From: Flagellimonas sp. HMM57 | Lineage (GTDB): Bacteria > Bacteroidota > Bacteroidia > Flavobacteriales > Flavobacteriaceae | Assembly: GCF_021390175.1 (NCBI RefSeq) | Contig: NZ_CP090004.1 | Location: forward strand, 2,294,001-2,358,000 | DNA length: 64,000 nt | Direction of reading: 5' to 3' | Shown: positions 38,433 to 46,716 of the stretch, one piece after another | Layout of the letters: every line of letters begins with the position of its first letter | Numbering within the stretch: position 1 is the stretch's first letter | Notes under the pieces: generated by a model | Told to the model about the DNA's origin: nothing | What the model saw: only the letters and a program-made list of their open reading frames with translations | Database searches by the model: none | Program-made: the position numbers and the translations under genes

Positions 38433-39236
38433 ATGGTTTATGAACCACAGCTACCAGAAGTAAAGAGACATATTGACCATTATTGGATTCTGAATAGTGC
38501 CGACCTATTAACATTGAATAGCACGCACATGTATGCCTATCCGGGAATAACCCCTGATATGATCATTGTGCTTGAGGGACATTATTCCCTTTCATACCAA
38601 GGCGAAAATTTCAGGTCGAACCGAAGTCTTCTCTTTAGTTTTATCCATGAAAAGGTACATATTGATTTTTCAGCTTTGAAACGTTGCATTGTAGTAAAGT
38701 TTAAGTCCAGGGCACTTTCATCATTAAAGCCATTTATTCGGGTTGGTGCTGATATCATTATGAAGAACTCGGTAGCGTTTACAGAAGATGTTTTCGGTAT
38801 TGGAATGCAAAAACTGAATGATTATCTGAAAACGTGTGTCCCGGAATTATTGGTTTGTACATTGGATAGCTGGTTTGCACAACGTTACCGAAAGGAAGGT
38901 GAAGGATTTATTGTCGAAATGTCGCAAGAGGTAAGTACAGATTGTGATTTGAGCACTATTATGCATACCACGGGCTACTCGTATTCAACCTTGGAACGTT
39001 ATTTTAAAAAAGAAACTGGACTGACCCCAAAAGCTTTTCAAACCTTGCAGCGTTTCAAAAAAGTCCTCCGCGAACTTTCAACAACAAAGAACCAAGATTG
39101 GCAGCATTATGTTTTACAATATGGATACTATGATCAGAGCCATTTTATCAAAGAAATGAAAAGGTTTACGGGGAATACTCCATCAGCTTTGGTTCAAATG
39201 CCCAGTTTCATAAAACTACGCCCTCATTATAGTTGA
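38433..39236 (+). CDS. AraC-family transcriptional regulator
   Basis: A 267-residue regulator. The N-terminal domain (PQLPEVKRHIDHYWILNSAD) is of the type often seen in flavobacterial AraC proteins, and the C-terminal double helix-turn-helix is visible in TTGYSYSTLERYFKKETGLT and GYYDQSHFIKEMKRFTGNTP. It lies 56 bases before the serine hydrolase gene in the same direction. Control of that gene is a reasonable inference, though the inducer is unknown. Confidence 0.9.
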   Translation: MVYEPQLPEVKRHIDHYWILNSADLLTLNSTHMYAYPGITPDMIIVLEGHYSLSYQGENFRSNRSLLFSFIHEKVHIDFSALKRCIVVKFKSRALSSLKPFIRVGADIIMKNSVAFTEDVFGIGMQKLNDYLKTCVPELLVCTLDSWFAQRYRKEGEGFIVEMSQEVSTDCDLSTIMHTTGYSYSTLERYFKKETGLTPKAFQTLQRFKKVLRELSTTKNQDWQHYVLQYGYYDQSHFIKEMKRFTGNTPSALVQMPSFIKLRPHYS

Positions 39237-39292
39237 CGAATTTTTACAATGTAGCTTTATCCCAAATACCAATCTTTGCGAAAAAAATATCA

Positions 39293-40438
39293 ATGAAACA
39301 CGGTTTACTAGTTTTGATTTTGGCAGCGTCAACCTTTGCGCCCTTAGATTGTGATGCCCAAGTCAAAGATCACAACATAGCTTTACAGAAGATTTTGGAC
39401 AAGGCCTGTAAGAAGAAAAGCAATACGATTATTGGAGTTTCTTCGAGTGTAAAGTCTCCCGAACTCCAAATTGATTTTACCGGGAGCAGTGGTTTTGACA
39501 GCAAGGAAAAAACAATGCCTTTACATGCGAAACAACCTTTCCGAATTGCAAGTGTGACCAAGGTGTTTGTGGCCGCAGCTATTATGCGTCTTCACGAACA
39601 GCAACGTATTTCAATTGAAGACCCCATTACTAAATATATCTCTAATGCTCATATCAAATTGTTGCAGGACGGGGGCTATGCACCCGCAAGCATTACGGTG
39701 CGCCATTGCCTGAATCATACGAGTGGACTTTATGATTATGCGGTAGGAGGGGAAGAGTATATCGCTGAGGCAAGAAAGGATCCAAAGAAACGATGGACAC
39801 GCACCGAGCAAATCAAGTTTGCCATGGATCATGGAAAGCCACATGCTCCCCCAGGTCAAGAAGAGCACTATAGTGATACGGGATACGTTCTTTTGGGTGA
39901 AATTTTGGAACGACAAACCAATTCTGGTCTTGCGGAAAGTTTGCGAACGCTCTTGAATTTTGATGTATTGGGGATGTCATCTACATATTTGGAAAGTCTT
40001 GAAGAACGTCCAGAAGGACTTTTGAACAATGTAAAACGATATATGGGCGAACTGGATGCTTCCAATTGGGATAACTCTGTTGATCTTTATGGCGGGGGTG
40101 GCTTGGTATCGACCACGGAAGATTTAACTCTTTTTCTTCAGGCCTTATTTAATGGTAGAATATTCGAAAAAGAGGATACACTGGACATTATGTTGTTAAA
40201 AAAGGATTACTCGGCCAACGGAGAAGCACTTCCGAATCAACGATTAGGATTTACCAGTGTTGTTGGTGAAAAAACCGGCTTAACAGCATACCTACATACG
40301 GGCTTCTGGGGTACTGTTTTTATGCATATTCCGGAATACAATTGCAGTATTGCAATAAACTATACGTATGACGGTGATAGTGATGCTATACAACAAACTG
40401 TGGATTATGTGCTGGGATTGGGTAAAAAGAAGGAGTAA
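39293..40438 (+). CDS. Serine hydrolase, class C beta-lactamase-like, secreted
   Basis: A 381-residue protein with a signal peptide (KHGLLVLILAASTFAPLDCDA). A TTG at 39233 opens the frame earlier, but ATG 39293 gives the proper signal peptide. The nucleophile motif is SVTK (Ser87-Lys90), the Tyr motif YSD begins at 193, and HTG occurs near residue 328. Family members act as D,D-peptidases, esterases or lactamases; resistance activity is not implied. It follows the AraC regulator, probably in one unit. Confidence 0.9.
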   Translation: MKHGLLVLILAASTFAPLDCDAQVKDHNIALQKILDKACKKKSNTIIGVSSSVKSPELQIDFTGSSGFDSKEKTMPLHAKQPFRIASVTKVFVAAAIMRLHEQQRISIEDPITKYISNAHIKLLQDGGYAPASITVRHCLNHTSGLYDYAVGGEEYIAEARKDPKKRWTRTEQIKFAMDHGKPHAPPGQEEHYSDTGYVLLGEILERQTNSGLAESLRTLLNFDVLGMSSTYLESLEERPEGLLNNVKRYMGELDASNWDNSVDLYGGGGLVSTTEDLTLFLQALFNGRIFEKEDTLDIMLLKKDYSANGEALPNQRLGFTSVVGEKTGLTAYLHTGFWGTVFMHIPEYNCSIAINYTYDGDSDAIQQTVDYVLGLGKKKE

Positions 40439-40752
40439 AACCTTATCCAAATACCAAAGTTTGCTTTCTTTCAAACGATATTTAGACTCGGCTTAGTCTC
40501 CACCAATGATACCAATGATTTTATCGATAAATTATCACTTCCCTTGATTTTCAAGGTGATTTTTGGATAAAGTGTATGGAGAACCATCTTTTTTGCTTTA
40601 ATCTAGTTGCTCGATACTCTTCCGGGCTTTGGTTTGTTCCGTCCCTGAGTTTATGTCCGACAGACGTACGGTCTGCCAGACTGAAAAACTCGAACTGATG
40701 CATTTTACGGGTTTTGTTTTTCATGACTGTTCGTTTTCTGATGAGATGAATA
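40439..40752. other. Gap with a palindrome and a doubtful small ORF
   Basis: 314 bases between two converging genes. It holds a short palindrome (CAGAC-GTACG-GTCTG, 40661-40675) and, on the minus strand, a 57-codon frame at 40551-40724 starting MKNKTRKMHQFEFFSL. Nothing supports the frame except length and its start 28 bases after the GyrI-like stop. No terminator was recognised. Confidence 0.4.
40551..40724 (-). CDS. Possible small protein, unsupported
   Basis: A 57-codon open frame 28 bases downstream of the GyrI-like gene and in the same direction. It is rich in Lys/Arg and has no signal peptide or membrane segment. It includes the palindrome at 40661-40675, which argues that part of it may be repeat DNA. 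No family is recognised. Confidence 0.2.
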   Translation of the reverse strand: MKNKTRKMHQFEFFSLADRTSVGHKLRDGTNQSPEEYRATRLKQKRWFSIHFIQKSP

Positions 40753-41211
40753 TTAGGTTGTGGCCACTAAGATTTCGGCTACACCATTGGTTGGGTCTAC
40801 TGCTCTGTCATCATAGACTTCAATATCAGTTGTAAAAGTTCGTTTCAAATCTGTATTCCATATTTCCATCCAGGTATTGATAACGGCACCTTTGGTCAGG
40901 TCTCCTTTAGCGGTGAACTGTGCGTAGTTCGATGCAGGAACCATTTTTACGGTAAAGTCTTCGGGAATATTATCCAAACTGTGAACATTACAACCTATGA
41001 CTATGGTATAGGGCTGGGTATGGTCTCCTTCGTAATCCGTGTATATGGCATAAATGGTGTTGTCCACTTTGTTTGGAATACGGTTTATCACGTTTTCTGC
41101 CATAAACCTTCCCCACAATTGCGGAATATCTTTGTCTCCTTTACCAGGTTTGTTTGAAGTTCTTACCGCTATGCCAACAATGGTCAATGCGTCTTTTTTA
41201 GTGTTTGTCAT
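40753..41211 (-). CDS. GyrI-like / effector-binding domain protein
   Basis: A 152-residue cytoplasmic protein with the SHS2-like effector-binding fold found in GyrI and at the C-terminus of many AraC/MerR regulators (GIAVRTSNKPGKGDKDIPQLW, and PASNYAQFTAKGDLTKGAV, INTWMEIWN, DIEVYDDRA). Stand-alone members bind small molecules or toxins. It is transcribed toward the serine hydrolase gene and precedes no obvious partner. The WYL regulator upstream lies beyond repeat copy E. Confidence 0.82.
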   Translation of the reverse strand: MTNTKKDALTIVGIAVRTSNKPGKGDKDIPQLWGRFMAENVINRIPNKVDNTIYAIYTDYEGDHTQPYTIVIGCNVHSLDNIPEDFTVKMVPASNYAQFTAKGDLTKGAVINTWMEIWNTDLKRTFTTDIEVYDDRAVDPTNGVAEILVATT

Positions 41212-41404
41212 GATGATTATTTTTAAGGTTTATACAAAATTAAAACCAGTTTATGACAAGGGTGTGTCAGGGGTGGTTGAAATTATTTAGCTCGTAACAC
41301 GCATGTATCAATATAGGAATTCCTTTATAGGCCAAAATTCCTGAACTTCATATATCAGTACTGAACTTGTACTCAATATCTGACGATATACCTCATTGAA
41401 ACGG

Positions 41405-41434
41405 AGCATATCCTAATCGATAAGTGCCATTAAA
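41405..41434 (+). repeat. Interspersed repeat, copy E
   Basis: GCATATCCTAATCGATAAGTGCCATTAAA resembles the CATATCCTACGATAAGTG of copy A. Its last 17 bases (CGATAAGTGCCATTAAA, 41418-41434) are identical to the reverse complement of 21467-21483, the right inverted end of copy B. Confidence 0.6.
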
Positions 41435-41436
41435 GT

Positions 41437-42159
41437 TTATTGATTCTTGTAGTCGGAATCATTTCCATTATATCTGTCATACGACTTATAATACTCTTCC
41501 AAACTCATATTGTGCGATTCAAATACTTCGTAAGTATTCGCGACTTTTTGGATATGGTCGATTCGAAATACCCTAAACGCCTTGCGAAGCCTGCAATACG
41601 CAATGAGCAACCATTTTTCCTGGGTACTGTATAAAGCAAAGGGTTCTATATCTCGATTGGTGGATTTATTGCCCAAGGAGAGGTACTCAATATTTAAGAC
41701 TTGGAAATTTGTCAATGCCGATTGAATCTGCATAAGATAACTACTTGTTGTTTGGCGTGAAAAATTATCGGTAAAATAGATTCGGTCTTTGAGAAGACTT
41801 GCCTTGTCTTTTTGCGAACCCTTTAGCAGCGCCTTTATTTTTAGAATGGCATCGGAATAATTCTGGACAAAAGAAGCGTCCTTGTTCTTAAGAATGAGCT
41901 GTTCCGCGGTAATCAACGCATTGGCTTCATCTTCTGTAAACATTACAGGTGGCAGTTGGTAGCCTTCCATCATACTATATCCCTTACCTTCTTCGGTAAT
42001 GATGGGCACCCCGGATTTCTCTAAAGTCCGTATGTCCCTATAAATTGTCCTAATGCTAACGTTATGCTTGTCCGCAAGTGTTTTGGCCGTTACAATTCTA
42101 GAGGACTGTAATTGTGTTAATATGGCTGTCAATCTTGCTAAACGTGGTTTCTCTTCCAT
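41437..42159 (-). CDS. WYL-domain transcriptional regulator (YafY type)
   Basis: A 240-residue regulator with an N-terminal helix-turn-helix (TAKTLADKHNVSIRTIYRDI) and a C-terminal WYL domain (EPFALYSTQEKWLLIAYCRL). A TTG at 42168 opens the frame three codons earlier; ATG 42159 is preferred. WYL domains sense nucleotides or other ligands and often regulate accessory functions. It is transcribed toward the GyrI-like gene, with repeat copy E between them. Confidence 0.9.
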   Translation of the reverse strand: MEEKPRLARLTAILTQLQSSRIVTAKTLADKHNVSIRTIYRDIRTLEKSGVPIITEEGKGYSMMEGYQLPPVMFTEDEANALITAEQLILKNKDASFVQNYSDAILKIKALLKGSQKDKASLLKDRIYFTDNFSRQTTSSYLMQIQSALTNFQVLNIEYLSLGNKSTNRDIEPFALYSTQEKWLLIAYCRLRKAFRVFRIDHIQKVANTYEVFESHNMSLEEYYKSYDRYNGNDSDYKNQ

Positions 42160-42402
42160 GTAGGTCAATTCGATGTTATACCATCAAACTATATAAGTTT
42201 TACGTGCCTAGAAAGGTACAAAGAAGAACGTGTTTAATCGCATTGGTGAAGCTAGCCATGTCCTTTTTGTTGGGATGGATGGACACAAATTACACGAATT
42301 TTTCAGAGAATCCTTACTTTGGAATTTGGTTCTTGGAGTTTAAATATCTCTTGGGGCTTGCCTAGCGTGTATATGCTGTCGATTCGTTATCAAATAAAAT
42401 AA

Positions 42403-43887
42403 CTACGCTTTTGCCGTCAACGATTTAAAGAAGACAAAACCAAAACCTAGGAACAACATCAAATGAAAAGGAAAGAGTCCATAATCATTTAACGGCACAG
42501 CACTGTACATGCCAAATAAGAAATAGATCATCAACGCAAATTCCAAAATCATGTTTGGTGATAACTTCTTGGCCAAGTATTTGTTGCCTTTCCAGCTATC
42601 TGTTAGGTTATTGATATTAAATTTTGGTGTTCGCACAAATTCACTACGTTTCCCCATGTGTCCTTCCAAAACAGCAACGGTATTGTGCAACGAAAAGCCC
42701 AATGCTACGGAGAAAAACGTAAAAAAGAGTTTGATGTAATCTATAAAGTTATCAAATCCACTGCCCTGTATACTTTTATAGGTAAACCAGTAACAAATGA
42801 AGAGGATAATGGTACTTACAATAAAGAAACTTGTTACCTCAAAAACCCACCCTAAGTGACCATAGCTATTTTTGATATAGAGCATAGGAATACTTAAAAG
42901 CGCAACGATGAAAACACACAGGAACATAGAGCTGTTCAATAAGTGCATTACGCCGTGAAACTTTGTTTTAAAAGGAATGTTTTTGGCGGTAATTACACTC
43001 CAAACCGTTTTTCTAAAGTTTTCAGCACCACCTTTGTTCCAACGGAATTGTTGCGATCGTGCAGCACTGATGACCACGGGAAGCTCTGCCGGGGTTTCAA
43101 CATCTTCCAAGTACTTGAACTTCCAATTTTTCAACTGGGCACGGTAGCTTAAATCTAAATCTTCCGTTAGTGTATCTCCTTCCCAGTTCCCTGCATCTAA
43201 AATGCAATCTTTTCTCCAGATTCCAGCAGTACCGTTAAAGTTGATAAAGTGCCCTTTGGAATTACGTCCTACTTGTTCAAGCGTAAAATGTGCATCAAGC
43301 GCAAATGCCTGTATTCTTGTAAGTGTTGAGTAATCTCTGTTAATGTGACCCCATCTTGTTTGGACAACACCTATTTCTTCATCTTTAAAATAAGGAACTG
43401 TTTTTTTCAACCAATCGCTTTCAGGAAGAAAATCAGCATCGAAAATGGCGACAAAATCACCTTTTGCAATCTCTAAACCTTCTTTTAGGGCACCTGCTTT
43501 AAAACCTTGTCGGTTCTCTCTGCGTATGTGTGTGATGTCTAGTCCTGTTTTTTGGAGCCCTTCGATTCTTTTGGCCGTATCAATAACCGTATCATCTGTA
43601 GAGTCATCCAAGACCTGGATTTCCAGTTTACTTTTTGGGTATTCTATTTTCGAGATATTCTCCAAAAGGCGCTCCATAACATACTCTTCATTGTAGATGG
43701 GAAGTTGAATGGTGACAAATGGAATTTCTTTTGGATCTAAGAGATTGAATTTTGGTGCCTCTTCGTTCTTTCTTTTGTTGCTGAGATAGTTAACCAAAAG
43801 ATTTAACTGGGCCAAGCTGTAGCAAAAAATTAAAACTAAGGCCGTACTGTAAATAGCGATGATAATAAAAGCGATGGTAAGTCCCAT
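42403..43887 (-). CDS. GT2 processive glycosyltransferase, cellulose-synthase-like
   Basis: A 494-residue membrane glycosyltransferase. An N-terminal helix is followed by the GT2 catalytic domain (LPIYNEEYVMERLLENI, QVLDDSTDDT, AIFDADF, TEDLDLSYR) and the QxxRW-type motif QQFRW, then several C-terminal helices. This is the layout of enzymes that polymerise and export a glycan or make glycolipids. It is the last gene of a five-gene unit (FAD oxidoreductase, polyferredoxin, MORN protein, GT2). The donor and product are unknown. Confidence 0.9.
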   Translation of the reverse strand: MGLTIAFIIIAIYSTALVLIFCYSLAQLNLLVNYLSNKRKNEEAPKFNLLDPKEIPFVTIQLPIYNEEYVMERLLENISKIEYPKSKLEIQVLDDSTDDTVIDTAKRIEGLQKTGLDITHIRRENRQGFKAGALKEGLEIAKGDFVAIFDADFLPESDWLKKTVPYFKDEEIGVVQTRWGHINRDYSTLTRIQAFALDAHFTLEQVGRNSKGHFINFNGTAGIWRKDCILDAGNWEGDTLTEDLDLSYRAQLKNWKFKYLEDVETPAELPVVISAARSQQFRWNKGGAENFRKTVWSVITAKNIPFKTKFHGVMHLLNSSMFLCVFIVALLSIPMLYIKNSYGHLGWVFEVTSFFIVSTIILFICYWFTYKSIQGSGFDNFIDYIKLFFTFFSVALGFSLHNTVAVLEGHMGKRSEFVRTPKFNINNLTDSWKGNKYLAKKLSPNMILEFALMIYFLFGMYSAVPLNDYGLFPFHLMLFLGFGFVFFKSLTAKA

Positions 43888-43888
43888 A

Positions 43889-44578
43889 TTATTTAATACT
43901 GTATTTAAAAATCCAACCTAGAATTTTTATGCCTGCAAATATAGCACCTTTTATGGTTCCTGAAACTTTTGAGACACCTATTCTCTTTTTATAACGTACT
44001 GGTACTTCTGTGTAGTTCAGTTTTTTACGTATGGCTTTCAGTTGCATTTCCACTGTCCAACCATATGTTTTATCCTGCATTTGCAGTGCTTTGAGCTTAT
44101 TGTATTTGATAGCTCTAAAGGGACCTAAATCGGTAAATTTTGCTCCAAAAAATAAGCGCATCAACGATGTGGCCAGTTCATTGCCAAATATTTGGGGGAA
44201 TGTCATTGAGCCTGGTTCCCGTAGTTCCTTTTTTCGTGCACCGATTACTAAATCCATATTGTCATTTAAGATTGGAGCAACTACTTTATCCAGCTCTTCG
44301 GGATAATCGGAATAGTCTCCGTCGATAAATACGATGATATCCGGTGATTTGGATTGTTTGGCTATGTAATCCATTCCCTTTAAACAGGCAAAGCCATATC
44401 CGCGTTGGTTTTCCGTTAATACGGTCGCTCCAGCTTTTTCTGCATTAATAACGGTGCTATCGGTAGATCCATTGTCCACGACTATAATTTCCGAGACGGA
44501 TTTTGGAAGTTCGGACACAACTTTTCCTATGGAATCCGCTTCATTTACTGCGGGAATGATGACTTTAATATCTGCCAT
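43889..44578 (-). CDS. GT2 glycosyltransferase, DPM1-like
   Basis: A 229-residue GT2 enzyme without membrane helices, except perhaps a short hydrophobic C-terminus. Motifs are KVIIPAVNEADSIGKV, IVVDNGSTDST and FIDGDYSDYPEEL, followed by GPFRAIKY. Family members transfer a sugar to polyprenyl phosphate or a small acceptor. It overlaps the MORN gene's stop by one base and ends one base before the larger GT2, so translation is likely coupled. Confidence 0.9.
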   Translation of the reverse strand: MADIKVIIPAVNEADSIGKVVSELPKSVSEIIVVDNGSTDSTVINAEKAGATVLTENQRGYGFACLKGMDYIAKQSKSPDIIVFIDGDYSDYPEELDKVVAPILNDNMDLVIGARKKELREPGSMTFPQIFGNELATSLMRLFFGAKFTDLGPFRAIKYNKLKALQMQDKTYGWTVEMQLKAIRKKLNYTEVPVRYKKRIGVSKVSGTIKGAIFAGIKILGWIFKYSIK

Positions 44579-45048
44579 TACTTTAAATCGGACAATTTAT
44601 TTTCTTTTTTGAAACCGCTAAAGCTAAACCATTCTTTTATTTTTTTTCCGTTTTTGTATTTCTCCGCAGATTTTAATTCTTCGTCAACGTACTTGAGACA
44701 ATATCCGTTTTTAACGCCATTTTGTAGCTGGCACTTATGATCCACTTTTTCATTTTCGTCGTAGAAAAGCCACCATTTTACTTTTTTTCCCTTTTTGAAA
44801 TGACCTTCCATTTCAAGTTTCCCATTTTCGTCGTGGAAATACCAGTAGCCTTCACGCAAATTCATTTTATAATGGCCTTGTTCCATGATTTTACCGTTGG
44901 AGAAGTAGTATTTCCAGAATTTTTCCTTGGAATCACCAACCTTCCAACCCTGAGCTTTAAGAATACCATTGTTGTGATATTCACGATGGTACTTTTTATT
45001 GGTGTTGACCAAGAATACCAAAAGAAACAGAAAACTAAAACGTAACAT
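44578..45048 (-). CDS. MORN/YwqK-like repeat protein
   Basis: A 156-residue protein beginning with a hydrophobic segment (MLRFSFLFLLVFLVNTN), followed by repeats of the type GKIMEQGHYKMNLREGYWYF, which is the MORN-variant pattern seen in YwqK-like antitoxin-family proteins. The N-terminal segment may be a signal or anchor. In this tight operon it probably accompanies the redox and glycosyltransferase proteins; a toxin-antitoxin role has no support from neighbours. Two bases separate it from the polyferredoxin gene. Confidence 0.75.
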   Translation of the reverse strand: MLRFSFLFLLVFLVNTNKKYHREYHNNGILKAQGWKVGDSKEKFWKYYFSNGKIMEQGHYKMNLREGYWYFHDENGKLEMEGHFKKGKKVKWWLFYDENEKVDHKCQLQNGVKNGYCLKYVDEELKSAEKYKNGKKIKEWFSFSGFKKENKLSDLK

Positions 45049-45049
45049 C

Positions 45050-46654
45050 TTATTTTTTGTTCACAAGTGTCATTAAATCAACATCATTGCCCAATAAAAC
45101 TTGGTTACTATCGATACGGCCTTGTAATGGTCCGTTTTCTAATTTTAGCACTCCTCTTGGACATACGGCAGAACAAATACCACAACCTACGCAGCTAGAC
45201 CTAACAATATTTTCTCCCTTTTGTGCATAGGCGCGCACATCGATACCCATTTCACAATACGTGGAGCAATTACCACAGGAAATGCATTGGCCTCCGTTCG
45301 TAGTAATTCGGAATTTTGAAAATAACCGCTGTTGAAAACCCATCATTGCTGCCATGGGACAACCAAATCTGCACCAGACCCTATTTCCCAAAATTGGATA
45401 GAAACCTGTACCGATTACGCCAGAAAAAATACTTCCTATTAAAAATGAATAGGATTTGCGAAGTGTTTCCGATTTGAATAAAAAGACATTGCCATCCCCA
45501 CTGAAAAAATGCATCCCAATAAGTGCCATTATAATTACAAAATACCCAATAGCGCCGTACTGTGCATCTTTTTGAAGTTCTTTGCGCTTAAATACCATTA
45601 CCAGTGTAAAAACAACGGTCAATAATACAGCTACACCAATTAAAAAGGTGCTTTTGGTAAGCCAGTACTTGCTGGTATCTGTACCCAAGTAAGAATAAAT
45701 TACTGCTGTCGTCATCAAGGTTACAAAAACAACCACACTATGGACTACCCAGCGTTCTATGTTCCATGCCTTTACGGTTTTATCGCTTAGCTGTCTAAAA
45801 GAATCCCCTGCAGTTTCTGCCAGACCGCCACAACCGCAGACCCATGAGCAATACCATCGTTTACCATATTTATAGGTGAGGATAGGCGTAATCACAAAAA
45901 CGGAAAGTATACCAAAAATCAATAAGGCGAATCCGATATCACCAGAGCTCAAAAAGCTCTTTATACGATACCCTTCAAAATTGTAATAGTTTAAGGGCCA
46001 AACGTTTTTTAAATCGTAGTATGGCAAGCTTCCCCCATTTAGAATTTTGTCACCATTTAAACGTGCCATCAACTCGGGGATAATGAATGCAAAGGCCGTT
46101 TGAAAGAACATCACGCTCATGGTACGTATTCGCTCATATCGGTTATGGCGATATTTCCACATGAACTTGATTCCAAAGGCTAGAATGGCAACGGTATATA
46201 GCGTTCCATAAACAAACCATTGGCTTGCTGGGTTTCCACTGAGCATTCTGCTTAACGGGTCAAAAAGAGCAATGACACCTTTGTTTTCACCATCTTTTAC
46301 CAAACCTAAATACTCTGGATAAAAATAAAGTACAATATAAAATGCAGTCAAGGCTATCCCAGCTATCCACCCCCAAAAGCCTTGGCTTGAAATGGATTTG
46401 AACCAAACACCATCGTTTTTTATCCCAGGAAGTTTTTTCGAATAGGCTTCCCAAGAGAACCAAATTGTTCCAGTAGTAATGGCAGCCATTGAAATACTAA
46501 GCCACAGTGCTTTGTTGGGAAAGCTAACATTGAAGGCTGCCAATAAAATGATCGCCAGGCCCGACAGACCAATAAGCGTGGCTATTTTTTGATTTCTACT
46601 GATTTCCTTAGGCGGTTGACCTGCTAAGGCCATGCTTCTATCGTAAGTGCTCAT
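45050..46654 (-). CDS. Membrane-bound 4Fe-4S polyferredoxin (NapH/CcoG-like)
   Basis: A 534-residue inner-membrane electron carrier with about eight helices. It has two CxxxCP-type membrane-adjacent cysteine sites (WYCSWVCGCGG and VWCRFGCPMAA) and a C-terminal pair of 4Fe-4S motifs, CISCGNCSTYC and CVGCGICSAVCP. TTG 46669 opens the frame, but ATG 46654 is preferred. It is coupled to the MORN gene and follows the FAD oxidoreductase by 62 bases of CAAGTT-type repeats. Likely role: passing electrons between the FAD enzyme and a membrane or periplasmic acceptor, inferred from context. Confidence 0.88.
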   Translation of the reverse strand: MSTYDRSMALAGQPPKEISRNQKIATLIGLSGLAIILLAAFNVSFPNKALWLSISMAAITTGTIWFSWEAYSKKLPGIKNDGVWFKSISSQGFWGWIAGIALTAFYIVLYFYPEYLGLVKDGENKGVIALFDPLSRMLSGNPASQWFVYGTLYTVAILAFGIKFMWKYRHNRYERIRTMSVMFFQTAFAFIIPELMARLNGDKILNGGSLPYYDLKNVWPLNYYNFEGYRIKSFLSSGDIGFALLIFGILSVFVITPILTYKYGKRWYCSWVCGCGGLAETAGDSFRQLSDKTVKAWNIERWVVHSVVVFVTLMTTAVIYSYLGTDTSKYWLTKSTFLIGVAVLLTVVFTLVMVFKRKELQKDAQYGAIGYFVIIMALIGMHFFSGDGNVFLFKSETLRKSYSFLIGSIFSGVIGTGFYPILGNRVWCRFGCPMAAMMGFQQRLFSKFRITTNGGQCISCGNCSTYCEMGIDVRAYAQKGENIVRSSCVGCGICSAVCPRGVLKLENGPLQGRIDSNQVLLGNDVDLMTLVNKK

Positions 46655-46659
46655 ATTTT

Positions 46660-46705
46660 TTAAGTTCAAGTTTCAAATTCAAGCTCAAATCTCAAATTCA
46701 AATCT
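46660..46705. repeat. Low-complexity CAAGTT/CAAATT repeats 5' of the polyferredoxin gene
   Basis: Units such as TTCAAGTTTC, AATTCAAGC and TCAAATC, starting five bases before the start codon. The pattern matches the repeats 5' of argD at 32871-32935. Confidence 0.7.
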
Positions 46706-46716
46706 GTTATTGTTGT

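Noticed and set aside
39293..40438. Antibiotic-resistance beta-lactamase
   Set aside because: The SxxK and YSD motifs fit broad serine hydrolases and D,D-peptidases; nothing specific to resistance enzymes is visible.
44578..45048. Toxin-antitoxin system around the YwqK-like gene
   Set aside because: No toxin-like neighbour; the gene is embedded in a redox-glycosyltransferase operon.
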